A DNA stretch of 11,436 nt, taken from an uncultured Treponema sp. Its GTDB lineage: Bacteria > Spirochaetota > Spirochaetia > Treponematales > Treponemataceae. Under the pieces are notes generated by a model. That model worked only from the letters and a program-made list of their open reading frames with translations. It did not search any database and was not told the DNA's origin. Positions 1 to 7,211 of this stretch are shown here, piece after piece. The stretch is taken from positions 1 through 11,436 of the forward strand of contig CAKUWD010000083.1 of assembly GCA_934699065.1 (NCBI GenBank), in the 5' to 3' direction. The position numbers were made by a program, and so were the translations under genes. Each line of letters begins with the position of its first letter. The stretch's first letter is position 1.

Positions 1-96
1 GTAATTAATTCACTTTCGGTTATTATGATTATTTTTACCTGCTCAATTGCCTTTATCTGCCGTAAGGGACTTAAGGGCTTTGCCGCAGGACATTAA
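1..96 (+). CDS. 3' end of an upstream membrane protein, probably the spermidine/putrescine permease PotC (partial)
   Basis: The reading frame is open from the first base and stops at TAA 94-96, giving 31 residues. They form one hydrophobic stretch (SVIMIIFTCSIAFICR) followed by a short basic tail ending in KGLKGFAAGH. This is what the last transmembrane helix and cytoplasmic tail of an ABC permease would look like. The next gene on the same strand, 102 nt away, is potD. In polyamine ABC operons potC normally lies just before potD, so PotC is the most likely identity. That call rests on position and hydrophobicity; too little of the protein is visible to recognise the family directly. Confidence 0.55.
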   Translation, partial: VINSLSVIMIIFTCSIAFICRKGLKGFAAGH

Positions 97-103
97 TACA
101 TGT

Positions 104-174
104 GGTTTCGATACACCGCTTCGCGGCACTCAACCACCGGTGGTTGAGTAGACACGTAGTGTCGTATCGAAACC
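104..174. repeat. Cloverleaf-shaped palindromic repeat between potC and potD
   Basis: An 11-bp perfect outer stem (GGTTTCGATAC 104-114 with GTATCGAAACC 164-174) encloses three perfect hairpins, each separated by a single base. They are CCGC-TTC-GCGG at 116-126, a 22-bp self-complementary block at 128-149 centred on CACCGGTG, and GACAC-GTA-GTGTC at 151-163. Nearly every base is paired. It lies 7 nt after the potC-like stop and 8 nt before the potD Shine-Dalgarno, so it should be transcribed inside the operon mRNA. There it could protect upstream RNA or set the expression ratio, as REP sequences do in other transporter operons. It has no tRNA signature. Confidence 0.85.
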
Positions 175-197
175 TCTATTATAGGAGATACAATTTT

Positions 198-1244
198 ATG
201 AAAAAGATTGCACTTGCAATTATGACACTCGTTGCTGCAACATTCTTCTTCACTTCTTGTGGAGATGAAAAAGACGACGGAACTCTTTACCTTTACAACT
301 GGACTTACTACACTCCAGATTCAGTTCTTCGTGCTTTTGAAAAAGAGTTCAACTGTACTGTAAAGGTTGATACTTTCGATTCAAACGAAGTTATGTACGC
401 AAAGCTCAAAGCTGGAGCTAAGGGATACGACATCACCTTCCCTTCTCAGGACTACACTTCTATAATGATTAATCAGAAGATGTTGCAGAAGATCGACCAG
501 TCAAAGTTCACAAACAAGAAATACATCAACATTGACTGCAAAAAGCTTATGACTTTTGACCCTGAAATGGAATGGCAGGTTCCTTACTATCTTGGTATGG
601 CTGGTATTGCCGTAAACAAGCAGAAAGTTTCAAACTATGAAAAATCATGGAACATCTTTGCCCGCACAGACCTAAAAGGCCATATGTCTATGATGGATGA
701 TATGCGTGAAGTTATTGGTGATGCTCTTGCTTACCAGGGACTTTCTGTAAACACTGTTGATGATGCAAAACTTCAGGCTGCTACAGACCTCATAAACAAT
801 GAATGGAAACCTAATCTTGTAAAGTTTGATGCAGAAGGCTTTGGTAAGTCTTTTGCTGCAGGAGACTTCTGGGTTTGCCAGGGTTATGCCGAAGTTATAT
901 TTGGTGAAGTTCCAGAGGATAAGCAGGAAGATATGATTGACTTCTTTATTCCAAAAGAAGGTGGTCCTCAGTATCTCGACTCTATGGTTATTCTTAAGGG
1001 TGCCAAACACTACGACAGAGCAAATGAGTTCATCAACTTCATTCACAGACCAGAAATTTATGCTCTCTTCCTTGATGAATTCCGATTCCCAGGTTATGTA
1101 AACCTTGAAGCCGAAAAACGCCGTACTACAGTTCCTATGTACAAGGCAGAGGAAATGGCAGGCGGAGAACTCAAGCTTGATGTAGGTGAAGACCTCGAAA
1201 AGTTCAATGAAAAATGGGAAACTATCAGATTCACAGCTGACTAA
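198..1244 (+). CDS. potD: Polyamine (spermidine/putrescine) ABC transporter substrate-binding lipoprotein
   Basis: This is a 348-residue substrate-binding protein. ATG 198 is chosen because AGGAG (183-187) lies 10 nt upstream; the frame stays open further 5', but only through the palindromic repeat. Residues 1-21 form a lipoprotein signal peptide (MKKI, hydrophobic core, FFFTSC) with the lipidated Cys at 21, the loose lipobox style of spirochaetes. PotD-family landmarks follow: LYLYNWTYY (30-38), YDITFPS, VPYYLGMAGIAVN, MMDDMREVIGDALAYQG, the pocket stretch DFWVCQGYAEV, and FFIPKEGGPQYLDSM followed by the ANEFINFIHRPE helix. It would be anchored at the periplasmic face of the inner membrane and deliver polyamines to PotBC. 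The permease-like gene upstream fits. The exact ligand (putrescine or spermidine) cannot be decided. No clear terminator follows it. Confidence 0.93.
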   Translation: MKKIALAIMTLVAATFFFTSCGDEKDDGTLYLYNWTYYTPDSVLRAFEKEFNCTVKVDTFDSNEVMYAKLKAGAKGYDITFPSQDYTSIMINQKMLQKIDQSKFTNKKYINIDCKKLMTFDPEMEWQVPYYLGMAGIAVNKQKVSNYEKSWNIFARTDLKGHMSMMDDMREVIGDALAYQGLSVNTVDDAKLQAATDLINNEWKPNLVKFDAEGFGKSFAAGDFWVCQGYAEVIFGEVPEDKQEDMIDFFIPKEGGPQYLDSMVILKGAKHYDRANEFINFIHRPEIYALFLDEFRFPGYVNLEAEKRRTTVPMYKAEEMAGGELKLDVGEDLEKFNEKWETIRFTAD

Positions 1245-1265
1245 TTTCGTTTCTATAAAAAGAAT

Positions 1266-1297
1266 TTGACTTATGCTCATTTTGGCCTTACTATAAT
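1266..1297 (+). promoter_or_regulatory. Candidate promoter of the GGDEF/EAL gene
   Basis: A consensus -10 TATAAT lies at 1292-1297, with TTGACT at 1266-1271 as a possible -35. The 20-bp spacer is longer than ideal, so the -35 assignment is weak. Transcription would start near 1304 and leave a leader of about 40 nt before ATG 1343. Confidence 0.4.
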
Positions 1298-1342
1298 ATT
1301 TGCCGAGAGGGGAAATTAAAAAATTGTTATAGCAGGTTGAAA

Positions 1343-3007
1343 ATGAGCATAAACCTTTCTTCCATTCTCGATAATATCGCTGCGCCAGTAATAGCAGCAA
1401 CTCCTATAAAAGACAAATCCGGAAAAATTACAGATTTTGATATAATCTATACAAATGAAGAAGTTAAAAAGGCAGCTGGCTTTGTAATTCAGAATAAGCC
1501 TAAATGGTCTGACTTTTCCATGAACATTACTTCTGACATTCCCTGGTTTAAAATGGCTCTCGATGCCATAGCCGGCCGTTTTTATGATGATGTAAAATAC
1601 TTTTCTCCTTCAACTCAAGCCTGGTACAAAATTGAAATGAAATGGCTGCCGGAGGAAAAGTACATAATTATCACTTTTATAAACATTACTTCTGAGCGCG
1701 AATATTACAGAAAACTAAAAAAGACCCTCATTACAGACCCGATGACAGGCTTTTCAAACCGTACAGGCTTTGCAGATGCTTTTGCCATTACTCTTGAAAC
1801 AGCAAGATTTAAAAAATACTACGCAGCCCTTCTTGTTATTGATATTGATAACCTGCAGAATATTAATGATTCTTTGGGAAGTCAGGCCGGAGATAAGGTA
1901 ATTCTTGATGTTGCTGATGTTTTAAAACAATTCCAGAGAGAATATATTCAGATTTTCCGCTATGGTGATGATGAATTTGCAGTAATTATTACAAACTTTG
2001 AATCAAATGATTCTCTTGTAAATTTTATAGATTGTATTTTTGATGCCTTCCAGTTGAAGCAGATTTCAGTTTCTGGTGGTATTTCTATCTCCCCTACAAA
2101 TACAGAACAAAAAGATGAATTAATCCGTTTTGCAGATATGGCTGTGCATTATGCAAAGAAAAATGGAAAGAACAGTTTCATATACTTTGAGCCTGAAATG
2201 CAGAGAGTCTTCATACAGCACCTGACAATTCAGACAAGAATGAATGCTGCCCTTATCGAAAGCAGTTTTACGCAGTATTATCAGCCGCAGTTTGATATTC
2301 AGACTGGTAAGCTCCGGGGCTTTGAAGCACTTATCAGATGGGATGATGAAGAACTAGGAAGCATTTCACCTTCTGTTTTCATTCCTCTGGCAGAAGAAAC
2401 AGGCCTTATTATTCCGATTGGAAGATGGGTTTTGTACACCGCAATTAATACACTAAAAATCTGGCAGGCTAAATATAATTTCAACGGAATTATTTCTGTA
2501 AATGTTTCACCAATTCAGCTGCTTAGTGACGGTTTTGTTGAAGAACTTGCTGATATGATTGAAACTTTCAAAGTTGATCCGAGTCTTCTTGAAGTTGAAA
2601 TCACTGAAGGTGTAATGATTAATAACATGGGAGATGCTATTGATAAGCTCCGTAAGATAAAAGCTATGGGACTTCGCGTTTCTCTCGATGACTTTGGTAC
2701 AGGATATTCTTCTTTGAGCTATCTTCAGATGCTTCCTTTGAATACTCTTAAAATTGATAAAGCATTTATTAATGATATCACTTCAGCAGATGGTGTTCAG
2801 GCAACTATTACACGTTCTATTATCGATATGGTAGAAAAAATGGGCCTTGAGACAATTGCAGAAGGAGTTGAAAACAATGAACAGCTGGATATTCTGCATA
2901 AATTCCGCTGTAACTTTGTTCAGGGCTTCCTCCGTGGAAAACCAATGCCTTATCATCTGTGCGATGCATATCTTGCAGGTGATGTAAATGCACTTTTGAA
3001 GAATTAG
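1343..3007 (+). CDS. PAS-GGDEF(degenerate)-EAL protein, probable c-di-GMP phosphodiesterase
   Basis: 554 residues from ATG 1343, preceded by AGG (1334-1336) at 6-nt spacing; a TTG two codons earlier is less likely. Residues about 5-115 resemble a PAS sensor domain (ILDNIAAPVIAATPI...IIYTNEEVKKAAGF). Residues about 130-285 are a GGDEF domain with good landmarks (DPMTGFSNRTGF, DIDNLQNINDSLG), but the signature reads GDDEF (208-212), losing the second glycine, so cyclase activity is probably lost. Residues about 300-550 are an EAL domain with the expected residues: EALIRW (E328), NVSPIQL, EITE (from E419), DDFGTGYSSLSYL (D449, D450), AEGVE (E507) and QGFLRGKPMP. The likely activity is c-di-GMP hydrolysis to pGpG, with the degenerate GGDEF acting as a GTP-sensing or structural domain. 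No membrane segment is visible, so it should be cytosolic. It has its own promoter and looks monocistronic. Confidence 0.92.
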   Translation: MSINLSSILDNIAAPVIAATPIKDKSGKITDFDIIYTNEEVKKAAGFVIQNKPKWSDFSMNITSDIPWFKMALDAIAGRFYDDVKYFSPSTQAWYKIEMKWLPEEKYIIITFINITSEREYYRKLKKTLITDPMTGFSNRTGFADAFAITLETARFKKYYAALLVIDIDNLQNINDSLGSQAGDKVILDVADVLKQFQREYIQIFRYGDDEFAVIITNFESNDSLVNFIDCIFDAFQLKQISVSGGISISPTNTEQKDELIRFADMAVHYAKKNGKNSFIYFEPEMQRVFIQHLTIQTRMNAALIESSFTQYYQPQFDIQTGKLRGFEALIRWDDEELGSISPSVFIPLAEETGLIIPIGRWVLYTAINTLKIWQAKYNFNGIISVNVSPIQLLSDGFVEELADMIETFKVDPSLLEVEITEGVMINNMGDAIDKLRKIKAMGLRVSLDDFGTGYSSLSYLQMLPLNTLKIDKAFINDITSADGVQATITRSIIDMVEKMGLETIAEGVENNEQLDILHKFRCNFVQGFLRGKPMPYHLCDAYLAGDVNALLKN

Positions 3008-3013
3008 AAATCT

Positions 3014-3040
3014 CTGTCATCCCGAACTCGTTTCGGGATC
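3014..3040. repeat. Short hairpin repeat between convergent stop codons
   Basis: The perfect 8-bp stem ATCCCGAA (3019-3026) and TTCGGGAT (3032-3039) has loop CTCGT. With the leading TGTCAT it resembles a dispersed TGTCATCCCGA...TCGGGATCT motif I recall from many bacterial genomes. It fills nearly all of the 32 bp between the stops of the flanking convergent genes, and its right arm abuts the minus-strand stop. There is no U-run, so it is not a typical intrinsic terminator, though it may act as a 3'-end stabiliser. Confidence 0.75.
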
Positions 3041-3459
3041 TATTCTACCCTATACTCAACATACCTTACACGGCCTTCAACAACAGCCCGTTTTATTTCC
3101 CGTTCGCGGCCGCTCAGGTTTGATTTTCCGGTTTTTACCTCTATCAAAAGTACTTCATGAACCTCATTGTCTTCTGTGAGGCCGGGGAATGCTATGAAAT
3201 CAACCGGCTTTCCTATAAAACGGGCATCTCCGGGATGGCATGGAAAGCCGGGTAAGAAAGGAGCAACCTGTTCAGCAAGCTGGCCGCCAATTACTGAGCG
3301 CGAACGCTTGATTGCATCGTGGCGCAGGGAGGAATGGTCGCGGTGGAGTCTGATTGTCTGAATAATCAAAAAAAGAATGAGAATCGCAATAAGTATTGCG
3401 GCTGGCACAGGCACCGCGGCGGCTGTATTTTTTATGTAACTTAAAATCTCTGTAATCAT
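3040..3459 (-). CDS. Membrane-anchored nuclease-like protein related to archaeal Holliday junction resolvases
   Basis: 139 residues from ATG 3459; a TTG five codons upstream is possible. One transmembrane helix (about 15-36, AAILIAILILFLII) is followed by a soluble domain. The pattern RSRSVIGGQLAEQVAPFLP (52-70), GDARFIGKPVDFIAF (77-91), LLIEVKTGKSNLSGRERE (104 on) and a C-terminal RVRYVEYRV fits, from memory, the family described as endonucleases related to archaeal Holliday junction resolvase (PF10107-like). E63, D78, D87 and E107-x-K109 look like a PD-(D/E)XK active site. A membrane tether on such a nuclease is typical of this bacterial family, whose function is unknown. There is no Shine-Dalgarno; a TATATT on the minus strand (3466-3471) lies 6 nt before the ATG, suggesting a leaderless mRNA. 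It is divergent from the OmpA-family gene. The family call is fairly firm; activity is inferred. Confidence 0.75.
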   Translation of the reverse strand: MITEILSYIKNTAAAVPVPAAILIAILILFLIIQTIRLHRDHSSLRHDAIKRSRSVIGGQLAEQVAPFLPGFPCHPGDARFIGKPVDFIAFPGLTEDNEVHEVLLIEVKTGKSNLSGREREIKRAVVEGRVRYVEYRVE

Positions 3460-3506
3460 TTTTACAATATACAATGAATTTGCCGATATATTAAAGAGTA
3501 TGTTTC

Positions 3507-3513
3507 AGGAGGT
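3507..3513 (+). promoter_or_regulatory. Strong Shine-Dalgarno of the OmpA-family gene
   Basis: AGGAGGT lies 9 nt before ATG 3523 and fixes that start. It contrasts with several neighbours that lack any such site. Confidence 0.8.
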
Positions 3514-3522
3514 ATACTTTTT

Positions 3523-4794
3523 ATGATAATTGAGTTCAGAAAATCGATAATTGCACTTTCATTTTTCACCCTTTTTTCCACTCTTATCTTCGCCGAGGAC
3601 GGTATTCTCTTTCAATTCCGGCATAAAAAAGGAGATGCAGTTTCTCATGTTGCTACCGTAGAAGAAGAAGCCTACATCAATGGCAGATTAAATAACAGAA
3701 CTCAGTTTATAAACCGAACCTCAACAACTGTTGAAGCTGTAGAAAAAGACGGCACTGCCCTTTTAAGTACTCATTACATGACAACACAAAACAACTTTAT
3801 CAATTCAACAGGCAGAACTCTTTCCTGGGGTGAAGAAGATTCTGTAAAAATTTATCGCGATAAAAACGGTTATCTGCATGACTCAGACAATGCCTTTCTG
3901 CCGACAGTTCGCAGCGTTCCGTCTTTCAGTAAGGAAGCGGTAAAGATTGGAGACTCCTGGACCTGTGAAGGACTTGAAGTTCATGATTGCCGCGAACTTT
4001 TTAATATGGAAGGAGCAATCGAAATTCCATTTAAAGCAACTTACACTTATACCGGAGATGAAGAAATCAATGGAAAAAAGTTATGCATAATTGAAGTTGA
4101 ATATAAATTCTTTCAGGATGCAGGTGAAGCCGGAGATAATGGCAATCTCGGCCAGGACTGGTATGACAGTTATATGTATGGAACCGCCAGCGACAGTACC
4201 TATGCAGGTGCCCAGGGACAGGCTGTTCAGAAAATCTGGTGGGATAACGAACTGGGCGACCTGGATCACTACATTGAAGAGTTTGTAATTTATCTATACG
4301 ATACCTTTAACAATACCTTTGCATTCCGCGGTACAGCTCATGGGGAAGTAACAGAATATAAATCTGTCAACGACAAGGACAATCTTAAAAAACTTCAGAA
4401 AAAAGTTGAAAAATACAAGCTCGATAACATTTCTGTAAAACAGGGAAATAAGGGACTTACAATCAGTCTTGATGCAATTCAGTTTGAACCGGATTCTGAT
4501 ATTTTGCTTCCTTCAGAAAAGAAAAAGATTAAAAAGCTTGGTGAGATTCTCAAAGAGTTCACAAATGATCTTTTGATTACCGGCCACTGCGCACAGCGGG
4601 GAACAGTACAATCTCAGCAAGAACTCAGCGAAGACCGCGCCGAGGCAGTTGCTTCTTACCTTGTAGAACTGGGAATACGCGATCAGTATCATGTGTTTAC
4701 ACAGGGAAAGGGCGCCACAGAGCCGGTAGCCAGCAATGAGACGGAAGCAGGAAGAATAAAAAATCGTCGCGTTGAAATTACTATTATGGATTAA
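3523..4794 (+). CDS. Exported protein with a C-terminal OmpA peptidoglycan-binding domain
   Basis: 423 residues. A signal peptide (residues 1-24, cleavage likely after LIFA before EDG) shows export. Residues about 25-300 form a beta-rich domain I do not recognise; it contains a track (WTCEGLEVHDCRELFNMEG) and several aromatic/aspartate-rich turns. A short charged, coiled-coil-like linker (KDNLKKLQKKVEKYKLD) leads to an OmpA/MotB-type domain in the last ~110 residues: SLDAIQFEPDSDILLP, ITGHCAQRGTVQSQQELSEDRAEAVASYLVELGI, QGKGATEPVASNETEAGRIKNRRVEI. The acidic and arginine residues that grip diaminopimelate in this family (in SEDRAEAV and KNRRVEI) are present. It therefore probably sits in the periplasm or outer envelope bound to peptidoglycan, giving structural support. 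Both neighbours run the opposite way, so it is monocistronic. Confidence 0.88.
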   Translation: MIIEFRKSIIALSFFTLFSTLIFAEDGILFQFRHKKGDAVSHVATVEEEAYINGRLNNRTQFINRTSTTVEAVEKDGTALLSTHYMTTQNNFINSTGRTLSWGEEDSVKIYRDKNGYLHDSDNAFLPTVRSVPSFSKEAVKIGDSWTCEGLEVHDCRELFNMEGAIEIPFKATYTYTGDEEINGKKLCIIEVEYKFFQDAGEAGDNGNLGQDWYDSYMYGTASDSTYAGAQGQAVQKIWWDNELGDLDHYIEEFVIYLYDTFNNTFAFRGTAHGEVTEYKSVNDKDNLKKLQKKVEKYKLDNISVKQGNKGLTISLDAIQFEPDSDILLPSEKKKIKKLGEILKEFTNDLLITGHCAQRGTVQSQQELSEDRAEAVASYLVELGIRDQYHVFTQGKGATEPVASNETEAGRIKNRRVEITIMD

Positions 4795-4821
4795 CCTGTC
4801 CATGATGAATTAATTGACATC

Positions 4822-5000
4822 TTAAAAATCTGAAGTACTTCCGCTGCACCGCTCACAAAGCTGCGGGCGAGCTAGTTTTTGGTGTTAACAATCCTGCGGT
4901 TTTTCTGCGAAAAATCCTCGGATTGTTTTCGATGGCTAAGCGCCAAAACTCCTCGATGCAGCTTTGTAATCGGTTTCGCTCTCGTACTTCAGATTTTTAA
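4822..5000. repeat. 179-bp imperfect palindromic element between ompA-like gene and recQ
   Basis: The ends are a perfect 17-bp inverted repeat (TTAAAAATCTGAAGTAC 4822-4838; complement at 4984-5000). Nested inside are ACAAAGCTGC 4855-4864 / GCAGCTTTGT 4958-4967, an AGTTTTTGG / CCAAAACT pair with a bulge, AACAATCC / GGATTGTT, and a central GGTTTTTC-TGC-GAAAAATC stem, so the arms pair almost to the centre. It has no coding capacity. It occupies the gap between two convergent genes, where it could block read-through both ways. The whole 4795-5052 gap is this element plus the short repeat at 5006-5035; I see nothing else there. Confidence 0.85.
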
Positions 5001-5005
5001 CTTGT

Positions 5006-5035
5006 TGTCATTGCGAGTGAAACGAAGCAATCCAT
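5006..5035 (+). repeat. TGTCATTGCG...AAGCAATCCAT repeat, copy A
   Basis: Conserved ends TGTCATTGCGAG and AAGCAATCCAT flank a variable centre (TGAAACG). The same ends recur at 8735-8764, 8970-9010 and, inverted, at 9311-9343. This copy lies 18 bp from the recQ stop codon, on its downstream side. Confidence 0.8.
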
Positions 5036-5052
5036 ATTAGCAAAAATTCTGT

Positions 5053-6606
5053 TTATTTATTCTTCCTTCTCTTACAAATGCGTAATCTTCCCTTCCACAG
5101 AAAATTATCTAATTCTATTCTTCCTGAATCTTTTAACTGCTTAATCACTTCCACTGTGTCTTTATGAGTCCAGATATTGAGGCCCAAAAGCTGGCGGGTT
5201 CGGGCGTTCATGCGGGCGAAGAGTTCTGTTTCTATGTCATCTTCGGAATAATAGTTGCGGGCTTTGCGGATTATTTCGTAAGCCTGCTGCCAGTCGGAAG
5301 GCGCGGACTTAGAAAGTTTTTTACCTTCAGTTTTTTTTCTGCGCGCATCACATAAATCACAGCCACTGCAGACTGCCAGCTCTGCCCCAAGTGCATCCAG
5401 CAAAACCTGACGGCGGCAGGTATCTGTTTCAGCAAATTCCCGCAAGGCTGCTTCCCGCGAGCCTTTTTTGAAAACCGAGTAATTAAGCGAATCTTCCGGA
5501 CTCCACAACAAAATCGCTTTAGCTATACTGCCGTCACGGCCTCCACGTCCTGCTTCCTGAATATAGGCCTCAGCAGTTGCAGAAGCTTCAATATGAACAA
5601 CCGTTTTTATATTCTTTTTATCCACACCCATTCCGTAGGCACAGGTTGCACATAGGATCCCGTCTGTACTGTCGTAAAACCATTTTTCAGTTTCATCTTT
5701 TTCGGCTTTGTCTAAACCTGCATGATAAAAACGGGCAAAGCCATCTCCAAAACATAAATTGAGTTCACGTGCCATATCTTCTGCTTTGTTACGGGTTCCG
5801 CAAAAAATTATCATCGGTCTCTGTTCAGTTTTCGCCAGCAGTAAAGCCTCTTTTTTCTTGGCAGCAGCATATCGTACATAATAAATGATATTTTTTCGGT
5901 CACTTTCACTTCTTACCACGTGGGCCTGACCGTCAAATAAAATCTCAGCTACACGTGACAGTACCTCTGGAGAAGCCGTTGCTGTAAAAGCAGTAATCAC
6001 CGGTGGATTAATCTCCTTGATTACATTTCCAAGCCCAAGATAAGCCGGACGGAAAGAGTCTCCCCATTCAGAAACACAATGAGCTTCATCAATTGCAATA
6101 TGCTTGATTCCAACTTCTTTTAACTGATTCAAGAGGCTTTGACTTTGAAGCACTTCTGGATTCGCAAGAATTATCTGTGCTCCCTCACGGATTTTACGGA
6201 AGTTTTCCTGGCGTTCCTCTTCGCTCTGACCTCCACGGAAGGTAACACTTCGCAAACTCCCCTCTTCCATTCGTCGCTGCTGATCTGTCATCAAAGCAAG
6301 GAGCGGATAGATTATTAAAGATGGCCCGTCCAGTAAAAGAGCCGGAATCTGGAAGCACAGAGACTTTCCAGCCCCAGTAGGAAGTAATACAATCTGACGA
6401 CCTTTACAAAAGGAATCATCTGTATCGCCTTCATCTTCATATTCTGCTGAGTTTTTATGATAGTCATAAGCTTCCAGAATATTTGCCACAACAAGCCGCT
6501 GCCATGGATAAAGATATTTTATGCCGAAATTCTTCCAGGCAGTCTGCGTTACAAAATCATCTGATATTTCTTCGATTTCTTCTTTTATTGATTCTTGAAT
6601 TTCCAT
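5053..6606 (-). CDS. recQ: RecQ-family ATP-dependent DNA helicase (short form)
   Basis: 517 residues. Superfamily 2 helicase motifs appear in order: LLPTGAGKS (Walker A, K81), YPLLALMTDQ, IDEAHCVSEWGDSFRPAY (DEAH 173-176 plus the RecQ aromatic loop), TAFTATAS (205-212), FYHAGLDKAEKDE, ATCAYGMGVDKKNIK and QEAGRGGRDG (motif VI, 350-359). A RecQ zinc site follows (C397, then C413, C416, C419 in CRRQVLL...CSGCDLC). A basic winged-helix-like tail ends in CKRRKNK, with no HRDC domain, so it is shorter than E. coli RecQ (about 610). An acidic insert (EYEDEGDTDD, about 55-64) precedes motif I. The enzyme should unwind DNA 3'-5' in recombination and replication repair. The ATG has no Shine-Dalgarno; TATTAT lies 4 nt upstream. 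The assignment to RecQ is firm; orthology to the housekeeping protein is less so because of the missing HRDC. Confidence 0.92.
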   Translation of the reverse strand: MEIQESIKEEIEEISDDFVTQTAWKNFGIKYLYPWQRLVVANILEAYDYHKNSAEYEDEGDTDDSFCKGRQIVLLPTGAGKSLCFQIPALLLDGPSLIIYPLLALMTDQQRRMEEGSLRSVTFRGGQSEEERQENFRKIREGAQIILANPEVLQSQSLLNQLKEVGIKHIAIDEAHCVSEWGDSFRPAYLGLGNVIKEINPPVITAFTATASPEVLSRVAEILFDGQAHVVRSESDRKNIIYYVRYAAAKKKEALLLAKTEQRPMIIFCGTRNKAEDMARELNLCFGDGFARFYHAGLDKAEKDETEKWFYDSTDGILCATCAYGMGVDKKNIKTVVHIEASATAEAYIQEAGRGGRDGSIAKAILLWSPEDSLNYSVFKKGSREAALREFAETDTCRRQVLLDALGAELAVCSGCDLCDARRKKTEGKKLSKSAPSDWQQAYEIIRKARNYYSEDDIETELFARMNARTRQLLGLNIWTHKDTVEVIKQLKDSGRIELDNFLWKGRLRICKRRKNK

Positions 6607-6668
6607 ATATATAATATGGTACGCGTTTTGCGATTTCAGGAAATCTAAACCTTGATTTTTGAGATTTT

Positions 6669-6914
6669 TTATTTTTTTTCTTCTGCGTCGGCATCACCTT
6701 CGCCTTCTGCCGATTTTTCATCTTTCTTTTCATCGGCTTTTGGTGCAGGAGCTGCTTTTGGAGCTTTTTTATTCTTTGGCTTTGGAGGCTTTTTTCGATA
6801 AGTTGTTACAAATTTTGCAAATTCAATTACAAGAATCATGACAATAACGGTTCCAATTACGCGAAAATCTTTGAGAACACCTAAAATTAACGGGATATAA
6901 TCTTTTATTGTCAT
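6669..6914 (-). CDS. Small single-pass membrane protein with a charged Lys/Pro/Ala tail
   Basis: 81 residues from ATG 6914; an upstream TTG is a weaker alternative. An amphipathic start (MTIKDYIPLILGVLKDFR) leads into one transmembrane helix (VIGTVIVMILVIEFAKFV, about 19-36), then a basic patch (TTYRKKPPKPKNKKAPK). The tail is low-complexity, first Ala/Pro/Lys and then acidic (DEKKDEKSAEGEGDADAEEKK). I recall similar small proteins in treponemes but know no function. The tail should face the cytoplasm by the positive-inside rule. It lies 62 bp upstream of recQ on the same strand, so co-transcription is possible. TATAAA sits 4 nt before the ATG and there is no Shine-Dalgarno. The well-formed helix next to a clear ATG argues for a real gene. 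Confidence 0.65.
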   Translation of the reverse strand: MTIKDYIPLILGVLKDFRVIGTVIVMILVIEFAKFVTTYRKKPPKPKNKKAPKAAPAPKADEKKDEKSAEGEGDADAEEKK

Positions 6915-6959
6915 AGTTTTTATATCGGATAAAGAAGTTGGATTCTTCAATACTTTTAA

Positions 6960-7200
6960 TGTAAAAAATCTGATGGACTACTGTATTATAAATATAAAAC
7001 TGAAAATCTGGCGCGAGGGAGCGGGGCGTGGTGCAAAAACACTCTTTTTGTGGCTGCCGCGCGAGCGGCATTATAATAGTTTCTATGCCACAAAAAGCGT
7101 GTAGCGCATTATTGCGCGGTTTTGTACCACGAAGCCGTGACCGGGAGCCAGAACTTTTTCTTCATTTTATTTATAATACAGAAGCCCATCAGATTTTACA
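6960..7200. repeat. 241-bp imperfect palindrome upstream of the GH43 gene (MITE-like)
   Basis: The arms pair in blocks: TGTA/TACA at the tips, AAAATCTGATGG 6965-6976 with 7186-7197, CTGTATTATAAATA 6981-6994 with 7168-7181, CGTGGTGCAAAA 7027-7038 with 7120-7131 (one wobble), and CTTTTTGTGGC 7044-7054 with 7087-7097. Two side hairpins interrupt them: TGCCGC-GCGA-GCGGCA (7055-7070) and GCGCA-TTAT-TGCGC (7104-7117). There is no open gene and no obvious target-site duplication. Each arm carries an outward-facing TATAAT (7172-7177 on +; the complement of 6985-6990 on -), so it could drive both neighbours. With the candidate GH43 promoter, this is all I see between 6915 and 7281. Confidence 0.85.
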
Positions 7201-7211
7201 GCCAAAGCATA

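Noticed and set aside
104..174. tRNA-like cloverleaf
   Set aside because: It folds as a four-way junction of tRNA size, but the closing stem is 11 bp, the central arm is a 22-bp palindrome with no anticodon loop, and no T-loop or D-loop consensus or CCA end fits. It is a repeat, not a tRNA.
102..197. N-terminal extension of PotD
   Set aside because: The frame is open, but it translates the palindromic repeat. The Shine-Dalgarno and lipoprotein signal peptide both place the start at 198.
672..1400. Long minus-strand open frame opposite potD
   Set aside because: It is an antisense shadow of potD and the start of the next gene, with no recognisable domain and cysteine/phenylalanine-rich composition.
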